Positions 6,810 to 14,437 of a stretch of 21,132 bases of DNA are shown here, piece by piece. The notes under the pieces are model-generated. The model made no database searches and had not been told where the DNA came from. It saw nothing but the letters and a program-made list of their open reading frames with translations. Numbering within the stretch: position 1 is the stretch's first letter; every line of letters starts with the position of its first letter. The translations under genes and the position numbers were made by a program. Origin of the DNA: DASVEE01 sp036399695 (GTDB lineage Bacteria; Acidobacteriota; Thermoanaerobaculia; Gp7-AA8); NCBI GenBank assembly GCA_036399695.1, contig DASWMP010000034.1, positions 1 to 21,132 of the forward strand, given 5' to 3'.

Positions 6810-6860
6810 GCCGAAGCTGGTACCGACGAGCGACCGCGATGCAAGAACTGCCCTGATTAC
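6810..6860 (+). pseudogene. 3' fragment of the 50-aa gene found at 8289-8441
   Basis: From 6816 the frame reads AGTDERPRCKNCPD, matching the C-terminal AGTDGRPRCKNCPD of the intact small gene at 8289-8441. The TAG stop of the intact gene is TAC here. Similarity continues downstream through GCGGCCGC, CACTCACGATT-like and CGGCCACGGT-CCGGGCT sequences into a REP unit, matching 8442-8580. The 5' part is absent. Confidence 0.75.
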
Positions 6861-6937
6861 GCGGCCGCAGTAACCCCTACTCACGATTGATAACGGCGGC
6901 CACGGTTCCGGGCTAGTGGCACGTCACGGGCGGGCGG

Positions 6938-7005
6938 AGGCGGCGGCTCGTCCGCCGCCGCTGTGTGAAAGCGGCAGCTGCCGCTGCCGCAGTCCAAACT
7001 CGGCG
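6938..7005. repeat. REP-like palindrome unit a (left of RAYT)
   Basis: Two adjacent hairpins, GGCGGCGG-ctcgt-CCGCCGCC and AGCGGCAGCTGCCGCT, are followed by CAGTCCAAACTCGGCG. The same order appears at 7827 and 8511. It lies about 63 bp downstream of the RAYT stop codon. The layout is typical of a REP family mobilised by the adjacent RAYT. Confidence 0.75.
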
Positions 7006-7067
7006 TGAGGCCATGTGTGTTGCGGACCGCGATGGTAATTTCAGCCCGATCCGGCGCAGAGCCATTC

Positions 7068-7595
7068 TCAGAAGTCGTCGTAGACCTGCAGCGCGTCGAT
7101 CTTCATGCTGGAGACAGTTTTGACGAAGGCTCGGTCGAAACGCTCTTCGAACCAGGAGGCGGAGCACCAGCGATAGCCCGTAGCCCTGCGTACGATGCCG
7201 TGGTGGACGGCGTTCTCCTGGACGTAGCGCAGGCGGGCGAGCCAGGAACGTTCGTACGTCAGTTGTGTATCGCGGAACTGGAACCATACTTTGCGGCCGG
7301 GCGTGCGGTCCTGCTCGTTGAGGTCGAGCGCCGATTTCGTGTGCAGCCGCGTCAGCATGCGCTCGAGCCGGGAGCCGTCGTCAGTGGCGGCGACGAGGTG
7401 GTAGTGGTTCGTGAGGACGCACCACGACTGCAGGCGGCAGTCTTCTTCGCGCGCTACGGTGAACAGGAGCGCCTGGAACTGATCGCGCGAGGCGGGTGAC
7501 GCGAGCCATGGCTGCTTTTTGTACGTGCCGGCGGTGACGAAGTAGACGCCGGCGTCGCCGAAGCGATGAGGTGGTGCATGCGGCCAGTCGAACAT
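7068..7595 (-). CDS. REP-associated tyrosine transposase (RAYT, Y1/HUH family)
   Basis: This is a single-strand DNA nuclease of the IS200/IS605-like Y1 superfamily, domesticated to act on REP palindromes. The start at 7595 (MFDWPHAPPHRFG) is preferred over upstream codons because those lie in REP sequence and GGGAG precedes it; this gives 175 aa, normal for RAYTs. Diagnostic features are residues 17-24 (VYFVTAGT), the metal-binding HUH motif HYH at 64-66 within WCVLTNHYHLVA, and the helix with candidate catalytic Tyr124 in RLRYVQENAVHHG, followed by GYRWCSAS, the equivalent of the YPWSS-like RAYT motif. There are no visible frameshifts, so it may be active. It is single-copy here and is surrounded by REP-like palindromes at 6938, 7701, 7827, 7966, 8511 and 8652, as expected for a RAYT. 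Confidence 0.88.
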   Translation of the reverse strand: MFDWPHAPPHRFGDAGVYFVTAGTYKKQPWLASPASRDQFQALLFTVAREEDCRLQSWCVLTNHYHLVAATDDGSRLERMLTRLHTKSALDLNEQDRTPGRKVWFQFRDTQLTYERSWLARLRYVQENAVHHGIVRRATGYRWCSASWFEERFDRAFVKTVSSMKIDALQVYDDF

Positions 7596-7700
7596 CGCAT
7601 CGATTCTCCCTCGGTGGACAGGAGAGGGCGAGAAATCTACAGAGAGTAGGGCTTGGTGGGACGGCGCCGCGTCACGATACGGCTCCTCATCGAACGAGCC

Positions 7701-7750
7701 ACACGCGGTAGTTTGGACTGCGGCAGCGGAAGCTGCCGCTTTGGTACACG
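7701..7750. repeat. REP-like palindrome unit b (upstream of RAYT)
   Basis: This contains CGGTAGTTTGGACTGCGGCAGCGGAAGCTGCCGCTTTGGTACA, with a GCGGCAG-cggaag-CTGCCGC stem. It is the reverse orientation of the unit at 6938, so the RAYT gene lies between inversely oriented REP units. Confidence 0.8.
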
Positions 7751-7826
7751 CCCAGGAGGCTGGTGCGACAGGCAATCTGCGAGGCAGCATCGCTTCTTCT
7801 CACCGTCGCTGGTCCGCCTCGGGCGC

Positions 7827-8013
7827 AGGCGGCGGCTCGCCCGCCGCTGCTGTGGGAAAGCGGCAGCTTCCGCTGCCGCACTCCAAACTCGGCGGACGGC
7901 CGTGTGGGATTCGGAGCGGCGGCGGGCAGTCGGCATGGCGATCCCGTTCGCTTTCGGCTCGGCCCTTCGCGGTAGTTTGGACTGCGGCAGCGGAAGCTGC
8001 CGCTTTTGTACAG
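7827..8013. repeat. BIME-like block, copy 1 (two inverted REP units)
   Basis: A REP unit (7827-7900: GGCGGCGGCTCGCCCGCCG then AAAGCGGCAGCTTCCGCTGC) is followed by about 65 bp of spacer and an inverted REP unit (7966-8013). The whole 187-bp block recurs at 8511-8697 with about seven differences by my reading. This is the layout of a bacterial interspersed mosaic element. Confidence 0.85.
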
Positions 8014-8067
8014 ATTCAGCGAGGAGTTGGGCGAGGGCTGACAGCCGCGTGGAGGCCCGGTGAAGGT

Positions 8068-8212
8068 GAGGCGGCTAATACTCGTCGTCCGGGAGTAGGT
8101 GCTGTTGAGATCCATTTAGTGAGGGCGGCGGAGAAGCGGGGCCGGCGTCTAATCGGGATAACTCCACCTCCACCGTCGTTTCGCCGGTTCAGGCTTCACT
8201 CTGGCTGCTGGT
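8068..8212 (-). pseudogene. Decayed, internally deleted copy of the 98-aa gene at 8738-9034
   Basis: Compared with the intact gene, the 3' part (8075-8140: a CTA stop, then ACTCG-CGTCC-GG-GTAGGT and GATCCA-TT-G-GAGGGC-GGAGAAGC-GGG) and the 5' part (8160-8212: AACTCCACC-CCACCGTCGT, then GCCGGTTCAG-GCTTCACTCTGGCTGCTGG) are recognisable. The middle, more than 100 bp, is deleted and small indels break the frame. It follows BIME copy 1 exactly as the intact gene follows BIME copy 2, so it is the relic of a duplicated module. Confidence 0.8.
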
Positions 8213-8288
8213 GAACGGGATGACCCTCTTTCGCACACGACCCGTGTCAATGGTTCTGGACCGTGGCCACTGTGGAAATGGAGGACAG

Positions 8289-8441
8289 ATGGCCCGAATC
8301 AGCCCTTGGCACTCATCGAGAGAATCCGACCGGAAGGTCTATCACGACAGCGATAAATGCACGGAAGGCAACAACATCGAAGCCAAGTACCGGAAAGCCG
8401 GCACCGACGGGCGGCCGCGATGCAAGAACTGCCCTGATTAG
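8289..8441 (+). CDS. Small protein with paired Cys motif, 50 aa
   Basis: I start at ATG 8289 because GGAGG lies at 8280-8284; the longer frame from 8211 begins inside the decayed gene relic. The product begins MARISPWHSSRESDRKVYHD and has a core DSDKCTEGNNIE plus a tail RPRCKNCPD. The C...CKNC cysteines could chelate a metal, and the VYHD-x-CTEGNNIE-x-x-YR-x-GT pattern looks like a conserved short protein family of unknown function. Its 3' end and downstream flank are duplicated at 6810-6930. It sits between two copies of a BIME block in a zone of rearrangement. Despite the small size, the ribosome binding site and motif density make it credible. Confidence 0.65.
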   Translation: MARISPWHSSRESDRKVYHDSDKCTEGNNIEAKYRKAGTDGRPRCKNCPD

Positions 8442-8510
8442 TCGGCCGCGGTAAAACCCACTCACGATTTAATGACAGCGGCCACGGTCCCGGGCTTCAT
8501 GGTCGGCCGA

Positions 8511-8697
8511 AGGCGGCGGCTCGCCCGCCGCCGCTGAGGGAAAGCGGCAGCTTCCGCTGCCGCACTCCAAACTCTGCGGACGGCCGTGTGGGATTCGGGG
8601 CGGCGGCGGGCAGTCGGCATGGCCATCCCGTTCGCGATCGGCTCGGCCCTTCGCGGTAGTTTGGACTGCGGCAGCGGAAGCTGCCGCTTTTGTACAG
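8511..8697. repeat. BIME-like block, copy 2
   Basis: Near-identical to 7827-8013, with the REP units at 8511-8580 and 8652-8697 in inverted orientation. It immediately precedes (in plus coordinates) the 3' end of the intact 98-aa gene, so in transcriptional terms it lies just downstream of that gene, where REP elements commonly sit. Confidence 0.85.
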
Positions 8698-8737
8698 GCC
8701 CAGCGACGCTGCTGCGGGCGCCGCTCGTCCGAGGTCG

Positions 8738-9034
8738 CTACTCGCCCTCCTCCGGACGGTAGGTGGAGGTGAAGATCCACTTGGCGAGGGCCCCGGAGAA
8801 GCCGGGGACGGCTGTTTCGAGGCTTGGGAGCTCTTTCACGGACAGCGGCGAGACGAGGTACCACTCGATGACGTCGTTGAGGGTGACGACTTCGTCGGGC
8901 GTCGCCCCTTCGTTCGTGACCTCCACGCGGTGCTGGAGGGCTCGCACCACGAACTCGGGCAACTCCACCGCCACCGTCGTCCGCCGGTTCAGAGCTTCAC
9001 TCTGGCTGCTGGCTAGCGTAGCGACGTTCGACAT
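8738..9034 (-). CDS. Small RHH-like putative DNA-binding protein, 98 aa
   Basis: ATG 9034 is preceded by AAGGAGA at good spacing. Residues about 18-45 (RRTTVAVELPEFVVRALQHRVEVTN) have the pattern of a short beta-strand followed by a helix, as in ribbon-helix-helix antitoxins and regulators; this is a resemblance, not a proven match. Residues 50-65 (VVTLNDVIEWYLVSPLS) add a second helix. The C-terminal part (VPGFSGALAKWIFTS) is unassigned. It is transcribed divergently from an XRE regulator gene 88 bp away, so the two may share a control region. A decayed second copy lies at 8068-8212. It might be an antitoxin or a small autoregulator; no toxin-like partner is adjacent on its own strand. Confidence 0.65.
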   Translation of the reverse strand: MSNVATLASSQSEALNRRTTVAVELPEFVVRALQHRVEVTNEGATPDEVVTLNDVIEWYLVSPLSVKELPSLETAVPGFSGALAKWIFTSTYRPEEGE

Positions 9035-9122
9035 CGGCAGATCTCCTTCCCTGCTTCATCATCAAGACGCCCACAGGATACTGGGTGGCCTGATTCACAG
9101 TCAAGTGTGAGACTACGAGAGC

Positions 9123-9368
9123 ATGGCCGCATCGGCGCTGGAGCTTCTCGGCAGGAAGATTCGCGAACGCCGCCTGGAGAAGGGGCTGACGCAGGAACGG
9201 CTCGCCGAGCTTTGCGAGATGCACCACAACCACATTTCATCGGTTGAGCGCGGGCTGACGAATCCTACGTTCCTCGCCCTGCTGCGTATAGCCCGTTCGC
9301 TCGACACTTCGGTGCAGCAACTGCTCGAGGACTTCACGCCGGCAACGGTACGACGGCTTTCTTTATAG
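9123..9368 (+). CDS. XRE-family helix-turn-helix regulator, 81 aa
   Basis: This is a stand-alone HTH_3/Cro-C1 domain covering almost the whole protein (residues 8-68): LGRKIRERRLEKGLTQERLA, LCEMHHNHISSVERGLTNPT, then FLALLRIARSLDTSVQQLLE. The TQERLA turn helix and the ISSVERG recognition helix are typical. The start is ATG 9123 with a weak purine-rich upstream sequence. Such minimal XRE proteins commonly repress their own promoter and regulate neighbouring mobile, restriction or toxin-antitoxin genes. Here the candidates are the divergent 98-aa gene, 88 bp away, and the convergent AlbA_2 gene that ends 77 bp downstream. Confidence 0.9.
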   Translation: MAASALELLGRKIRERRLEKGLTQERLAELCEMHHNHISSVERGLTNPTFLALLRIARSLDTSVQQLLEDFTPATVRRLSL

Positions 9369-9445
9369 AGGCCGACCTGCGAGACGCCCCCACCGGAGTC
9401 AGTGCGCCCGTCCGCTCGCGGCGAAGACAGCGAAGTGCTTTGCCG

Positions 9446-11305
9446 CTATTCGGCCCGAAACAACGACTCTTGAGTGGGATTCAACGCGCGGCTAGTGGGC
9501 AGATAGGACTGAAATGGATGGGACGGTTCTTCTGGGCGCGACATCTCGACCAAACCCATACCAATTAATCTGACAAGAGACAGCTGAATCGACGGTTTCG
9601 ATCGACGCAGTAGCGCGGCCAGATGGCGAGTCGAATACGACTCAAAGCGAATCAGGTCAAGCACTACAGCGTCCACGGCAGACGCTGCTGTGGGCTTTGG
9701 TAACTTCGCTACTACTTCGCGGAGACCCAAAGGAAGGCCACGCAGCAGAGCTTCGCGGTCTACCGGCCGAAGATGCGATCGTACCGCCACCCTTGTCAGG
9801 ACAGGGCGTTCAAAGGCAGGACCAGGAACATACTGACGTGTCGCCCCTCCACCGACCAACTCTACAAAGCCATGCTCCCGAAGAATCTTCATCTGAGCAG
9901 TCGCCGTCGCACTGTCAACATGATTTAGCCGGCGGTACTCCGCATTGCTAATTACACCGTTACGGCGGAGTAAAACGAGAGCCTTCTGTTGCTCCTCGAG
10001 TAGGCCGTACGATTTAAACCGCCCAAGCCACGCAAGATCCTCCGAATTTAGAAACGCTTGTAGCCGGAATACCGCAATGAACTCGTCGCGCGCCCGGTCC
10101 GACTGAAACGCTGGCGGTACAACGCCGGCCTTTTCAAGTGATGCACGCATGGCCCGAATACCTGACCCCTTGTTTTCTGCCAAGCGTGTGTCGTGCAGAA
10201 TCATCGCGATCTTCTCATTGCGATTCAGGGATCCGGGCTCACCTAGCCGCTCATCGGGCACCAGAGACGCACCAGGATTTCGCAGTTCTATTCTATCGGC
10301 GTATCGGATAATTTGGATGGGTTGCCGCGTGCGATACGATCGGTGCATCACAGCGTTTACGACGGCCTCGCGAATCGCTAATGTCGGCAGAAGTGGCAAC
10401 TCGTCACGCTCTATGGCATTACCGTGTATTCTCGTAGCTTTAGGGATATCGGCCAAAACGTTCTGTACTACACGCGGTATGGCCATAAGAAGGGGCTCCA
10501 ACAGCTCGATCGTATCACCCCGCTCTTCAGGGTCATCGATCCACTGCGTTCCCGGCATTCGAATGTAGTCAATGCGGAACAGTGGCGCGACACGCCGAAG
10601 CGCCGCATATCTCCCGAATGCGACCAGCCCAGCGACCGTCGGTACAAGATCACCCTTCGAAAGCTTCGCGGCGCCGATAGCGCGGGCCAGTTCTCGATCG
10701 TCATACTGGAGCTCGGGCGCGTCTGAATTGAGTTGGGCGCGGAGGCGGCGATACGCGGCGAATGCCGCTGGATCAAGGTCATCGAATGATGTGTCGTCGA
10801 CGAGCGTGCCATCGTACGTACCGACACCATGGTGAAAAAGGATCGCCAGATCCTCATCAGTGCAACGAACATCGTGCCCCGAGATTCGGCGGTATGCGCC
10901 CCGTGGCAAGCCAGACTTTCGGAGATATATCGGTTTAGCGTTCTCCTGAGCTTCTTTGACAAATGCGATTACGACCGGGAGACCAGTTGCCGGATCGATT
11001 ACAGTCTCAATATCCGGCCGAACTGGTCGATTCAACATTTCATTCGAGCAATTCGAAACAAAATCATTCGTGAGCCGGTCCGGCTCGCGCACTCCCGTTA
11101 CAACGTATCTGGGGCCTTCAGCGTCATTCGTGCCCCGGCTGACACCGAATACGATGTACCCGCCACCACGACGGGGCTCGTTTGAAAACGCTGAAACGGT
11201 CTCCATCGCTGAGACACCTGCACTCGACCCCGCCTTAGCTTCGATCTCCACAGTTTCGTCAGTCTCAGTAAGGCGGAGAAGCAGGTCTTCAAGAGAGTAG
11301 TCCAC
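9446..11305 (-). CDS. AlbA_2 (Schlafen-type) / ATP-binding HTH regulator, 619 aa
   Basis: The architecture matches COG2865-type predicted regulators. An N-terminal AlbA_2 domain spans residues about 5-135 (VEIEAKAG, ETVSAFSNEPRRGGGYIVFG). A GHKL-like ATPase module spans about 310-400: EAVVNAVMHRSY is the N-box, NPGASLVP the G1-like box and ENKGSGI the G2-like box. The C-terminal third carries winged-helix segments (SNAEYRRLNHVDSATATAQM, then KILREHGFVE). The start is a GTG at 11305 without a Shine-Dalgarno; TAAAAT lies 8 bases upstream, so a leaderless transcript is possible. Codon use is visibly more AT-rich than in nrdJ or the TonB gene, consistent with transfer. Members occur in defence and mobile islands as well as in regulation; the exact role here is unknown. 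Confidence 0.85.
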   Translation of the reverse strand: MDYSLEDLLLRLTETDETVEIEAKAGSSAGVSAMETVSAFSNEPRRGGGYIVFGVSRGTNDAEGPRYVVTGVREPDRLTNDFVSNCSNEMLNRPVRPDIETVIDPATGLPVVIAFVKEAQENAKPIYLRKSGLPRGAYRRISGHDVRCTDEDLAILFHHGVGTYDGTLVDDTSFDDLDPAAFAAYRRLRAQLNSDAPELQYDDRELARAIGAAKLSKGDLVPTVAGLVAFGRYAALRRVAPLFRIDYIRMPGTQWIDDPEERGDTIELLEPLLMAIPRVVQNVLADIPKATRIHGNAIERDELPLLPTLAIREAVVNAVMHRSYRTRQPIQIIRYADRIELRNPGASLVPDERLGEPGSLNRNEKIAMILHDTRLAENKGSGIRAMRASLEKAGVVPPAFQSDRARDEFIAVFRLQAFLNSEDLAWLGRFKSYGLLEEQQKALVLLRRNGVISNAEYRRLNHVDSATATAQMKILREHGFVELVGGGATRQYVPGPAFERPVLTRVAVRSHLRPVDREALLRGLPLGLREVVAKLPKPTAASAVDAVVLDLIRFESYSTRHLAALLRRSKPSIQLSLVRLIGMGLVEMSRPEEPSHPFQSYLPTSRALNPTQESLFRAE

Positions 11306-11508
11306 AGCGCTATTTTAGCCCTGATGCCGAGCGAACACATAGTGCGCTGTGCTCAGGCACAGGCCTCTGCCCGGTCGACCAAAAGCCACAATGGGGAATC
11401 GCCGGGCGCTGTCGCACTTTCGGTGGTGGATTTCTATCCTACGCGGCGTGCCGAAGGTGTAAGGCCGGTCTGGCGCGTCAGCGCAACTGGTCAGGGCGGC
11501 GAATCACA
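11306..11508. other. Intergenic region between the AlbA_2 gene and nrdJ
   Basis: I see no gene. On the minus strand it holds the likely promoter of the AlbA_2 gene: TAAAAT as a -10 element just before the GTG. I could not find a convincing -35 element. Confidence 0.4.
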
Positions 11509-11533
11509 ACGGGAGCGGCAAAGCCGCTCCCGT
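11509..11533 (-). terminator. Hairpin terminator of nrdJ
   Basis: A perfect 11-bp stem (ACGGGAGCGGC / GCCGCTCCCGT) with an AAA loop in plus orientation lies 10 bp past the nrdJ stop codon. The minus strand continues TTGTGATT, which is only partly T-rich, so intrinsic termination is probable but not certain. Confidence 0.65.
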
Positions 11534-11542
11534 CGTGTCGCG

Positions 11543-14437
11543 CTACGAGCAACCGCTCGTGCTGCCGCAGTTGAGGCATTTGTAGCAGGCGCCGTTGCGG
11601 ACCATGATGCTGCCGCAGTCGCTGCAGCTCGGGGCGTCCTGCTGGTAGCGGAACGTTGCCGTTCCTTTGGTGTTGGGGCCGTCGGCGTCCTTGGGGATGG
11701 CGATGAAGCCGATGGCCTGGGTCGAGGCGTTGGAGACGCTGTTGATGAAGGCGGTGTCGTCCTTGGTCAGCGGGGCGACGTTGCTGGAGGCGACGGGTTT
11801 GGCCGGGGACGTCGGGGCCATGGACGGGGCGGACGTGCCCATGGTCTGGGGGTCGTCGCGGAGGATGACGCCGGCTTCGGCCTGGTGGTCGCGGTCGAGG
11901 AACTTGGTCGCGAGCCACTTGAAGATGTAATCCATGATGGACTTGGCCATCGGGATCTCGGGGTTCTTGGTGAAGCCGCTCGGCTCGAAGCGGGTGTGGG
12001 TGAACTTGTCCACCAGGAGCTGCAGGGGGACGCCGTGCTGGAGGGCGAGCGAGGTCATGGTGGCGAAGCTGTCCATGAGGCCGGAGATGGTCGAGCCTTC
12101 CTTGGCCATCGTGACGAAGATCTCGCCCGGGGTGCCGTCCTCGTACTTGCCGACGGTGATGTAGCCCTCGTGGCCTCCGATGGAGAACTTGTGGGTGATG
12201 GACTCGCGCTCGTCGGGGAGCTTGCGGCGGGTGGCGGCGGCGCTGACGCCGAGCTGCTCGAGCTGCTGCTTCTCCTTACCCGTTGAAAGGGGCTGGGAGC
12301 GTTTGCAGCCGTCGCGGTAGATGGCCACGGCTTTGAGGCCCATCTTCCAGGCTTCGTAGTAGGCCTGCTCGATCTCGTCGACCGTGGCGGCGTTGGGCAT
12401 GTTGATGGTCTTGGAGATGGCGCCGCTGATGAACGGCTGGACGGCGCTCATCATCTTGAGGTGCCCCATGTAGTGGATGGAGCGGGTGCCGTTGGCCGGC
12501 TTGAAGGCGCAATCGAAGACGGTGAGGTGGGCGTCGACGACGTGCGGGGCGCCTTCGATGGTGTCGTTCTCGTTGATGTATTCGACGATCTCGCGCACCT
12601 GCTTCTCGTCGTAGCCGAGGCGCTTGAGGGCGACGGGGACGGTCTGGTTGACGATCTTGAGCATGCCGCCGCCGACGAGCTTCTTGTACTTGACGAGGGC
12701 GATGTCGGGCTCGATGCCGGTGGTGTCGCAATCCATCATGAAGGCGATGGTTCCGGTGGGGGCGAGGACGGAGATCTGGGCGTTGCGGTAGCCGTGCTGC
12801 TGGCCGAGGGCGTAGGCCTCGTCCCAGACCTTGCAGGCGGCGTCGGCGAGATCGAGCGGGAGCGCGCGGTTCTTGATGCCGTAGGCGGCGCGGCGGTGCT
12901 TGTCGATGACGCGGAGGAAGGGCTCCTCGTTCTCTTTATAGCCGGCGAAGGGGCCGACCCGCTCGGCGATGCGCGCGGACTGGGCGTAGGACTCGCCGGA
13001 GAGAATCGAGGTGATGGCGGCGGCGTATTCGCGTCCTTCTTCGGAGTCGTAGGGGACGCCGCGGGCCATGAGGAGGGCGCCGAGGTTGGCGTAGCCGATG
13101 CCGAGGGGACGGAAGGCATGCGAGTTCTTCTCGATCGCCGGCGTCGGGTAGGAGGCGAAGTCGACGACGATCTCCTGCGCGGTGATGACGATGCGCAGGG
13201 CGGCGCGGTAGGCCTCGACGTCGAAGGCGCCGGTCGTGCCGTTGTAGAACTTCATGAGGTTCAGCGAGGCGAGGTTGCACGCGGAGTCATCGAGGAACAT
13301 GTACTCCGAGCAGGGGTTGGAGGCGTTGATGCGGGCGGTGTTGGGGCACGGGTGCCAGTCGTTGATGGTGGTGTCGAACTGCATGCCCGGATCGCCGCAG
13401 ACCCAGGCGGATTCGGCCATGCGGCGCATCATCTTGCGTGCCTTGTAGGTCTCCATCGGACGGCGCGGCTGCGTCACGCTGTAGGTGGTCCAGTCGGCGT
13501 CCTTCTCGTACGCCTGCATGAACTCGTCGGTGACGCGGACGGAGTGGTTGGCGTTCTGGAAGTGGACGGAGTCGTAGGCGCCGCCGGGGGCATTGAAGGC
13601 GCCGTCGTAGCCGGCCTCGATGAGAGCCCAGGCCTTCCTCTCCTCGGTCTCTTTGGACTCGATGAAGTCGAAGACGTCCGGATGGTCGGCGTTGAGGATG
13701 ACCATCTTGGCGGCGCGGCGGGTCTTACCGCCGGACTTGATGACGCCGGCGAAGGCGTCGTAGCCGCGCATGAAGGAGACGGGACCGGAGGCGGTGCCGC
13801 CGCCGGCGAGGAGCTCGCGGGAGGAGCGGATGTTGGAGAGGTTCGAGCCGGTGCCGGAGCCGTACTTGAAGAGCATCCCCTCGGTCTTGGCGAGGCCGAG
13901 GATGGAGTCCATGGTGTCCTGGACGGCGTTGATGAAGCAGGCGGAGCACTGCGGCTTCGGCTCGATCCCGACGTTGAACCAGACGGGGGAGTTGAAGGCG
14001 GCCATCTGGTAGAGAAGGATGTGGGTGAGCTCGTCGCGGAAGGTATCGCCGTCGGCTTCGGTGGCGAAGTAGCCGCCTTCGCGTCCCCACTGGGTGATGG
14101 TGCGGACGACGCGGCCGATGAGCTGGCGCACCGAGGTCTCGCGCTCCGGCGTGCCGAGGTGGCCGCGGAAGTACTTGGAAACGACGACGTTCGTGGCCAT
14201 CTGGGACCAGAACTTGGGCATGTCGACGTCTTTCTGTTCGAAGACGACGCCGCCGCTTTCGCTGGAGATGCCGGCGGAGCGGGTTTCCCATTCGCAGGTG
14301 TCGTAGACGTCGACACCAGGCTTGGTGAAGTAGCGGTCGATCTCGATCCCGCCCGCCTTGGTGTCTTTGCGTGCGGCCTTACCGTTGTTCTTCGAGGCGG
14401 ACGTGCGTGGGCGGACCGAGTAATCGATGGACGTCAT
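11543..14437 (-). CDS. nrdJ: Class II adenosylcobalamin-dependent ribonucleotide reductase
   Basis: This enzyme reduces ribonucleotides to deoxyribonucleotides using an adenosylcobalamin-derived thiyl radical, oxygen-independently, in the cytoplasm. I place the start at 14437 (MTSIDYSVRP) with GGGGAGAG upstream, not at the earlier codon at 14464, giving 964 aa, normal for NrdJ. Signature segments include VWFNVGIEPKPQCSACFINA, GSGTGSNLSNIRSSRE, the catalytic-site NPCSEYMFLDDSACNLASLN and ISVLAPTGTIAFMMDCDTTG. The C-terminus is a zinc-ribbon-like Cys cluster (CSDCGS...CYKCLNCGS...C) that is typical of NrdJ. Sites resembling NrdR boxes lie about 380-430 bp upstream. The 689-aa plus-strand ORF on this DNA is an antisense shadow. 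No partner genes flank it, as expected for the single-subunit class II enzyme. Confidence 0.97.
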   Translation of the reverse strand: MTSIDYSVRPRTSASKNNGKAARKDTKAGGIEIDRYFTKPGVDVYDTCEWETRSAGISSESGGVVFEQKDVDMPKFWSQMATNVVVSKYFRGHLGTPERETSVRQLIGRVVRTITQWGREGGYFATEADGDTFRDELTHILLYQMAAFNSPVWFNVGIEPKPQCSACFINAVQDTMDSILGLAKTEGMLFKYGSGTGSNLSNIRSSRELLAGGGTASGPVSFMRGYDAFAGVIKSGGKTRRAAKMVILNADHPDVFDFIESKETEERKAWALIEAGYDGAFNAPGGAYDSVHFQNANHSVRVTDEFMQAYEKDADWTTYSVTQPRRPMETYKARKMMRRMAESAWVCGDPGMQFDTTINDWHPCPNTARINASNPCSEYMFLDDSACNLASLNLMKFYNGTTGAFDVEAYRAALRIVITAQEIVVDFASYPTPAIEKNSHAFRPLGIGYANLGALLMARGVPYDSEEGREYAAAITSILSGESYAQSARIAERVGPFAGYKENEEPFLRVIDKHRRAAYGIKNRALPLDLADAACKVWDEAYALGQQHGYRNAQISVLAPTGTIAFMMDCDTTGIEPDIALVKYKKLVGGGMLKIVNQTVPVALKRLGYDEKQVREIVEYINENDTIEGAPHVVDAHLTVFDCAFKPANGTRSIHYMGHLKMMSAVQPFISGAISKTINMPNAATVDEIEQAYYEAWKMGLKAVAIYRDGCKRSQPLSTGKEKQQLEQLGVSAAATRRKLPDERESITHKFSIGGHEGYITVGKYEDGTPGEIFVTMAKEGSTISGLMDSFATMTSLALQHGVPLQLLVDKFTHTRFEPSGFTKNPEIPMAKSIMDYIFKWLATKFLDRDHQAEAGVILRDDPQTMGTSAPSMAPTSPAKPVASSNVAPLTKDDTAFINSVSNASTQAIGFIAIPKDADGPNTKGTATFRYQQDAPSCSDCGSIMVRNGACYKCLNCGSTSGCS

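Larger units (their letters stand above)
7596..8288. other. Region between RAYT and the 50-aa gene
   Basis: There is no intact gene here. It contains RAYT upstream DNA, REP unit b, BIME copy 1 and the relic of the 98-aa gene, all listed separately. Longer ORFs crossing it arise from GC-rich palindromes and are rejected. Confidence 0.6.

Noticed and set aside
7596..7790. N-terminal extension of the RAYT to a start at 7790
   Set aside because: The extension translates the REP palindrome and has no family similarity; MFDWPH at 7595 matches where RAYT proteins begin.
7000..9050. Complete toxin-antitoxin pair
   Set aside because: The 98-aa protein has an RHH-like look, but no toxin-like ORF is adjacent on its strand, and the XRE gene is divergent.
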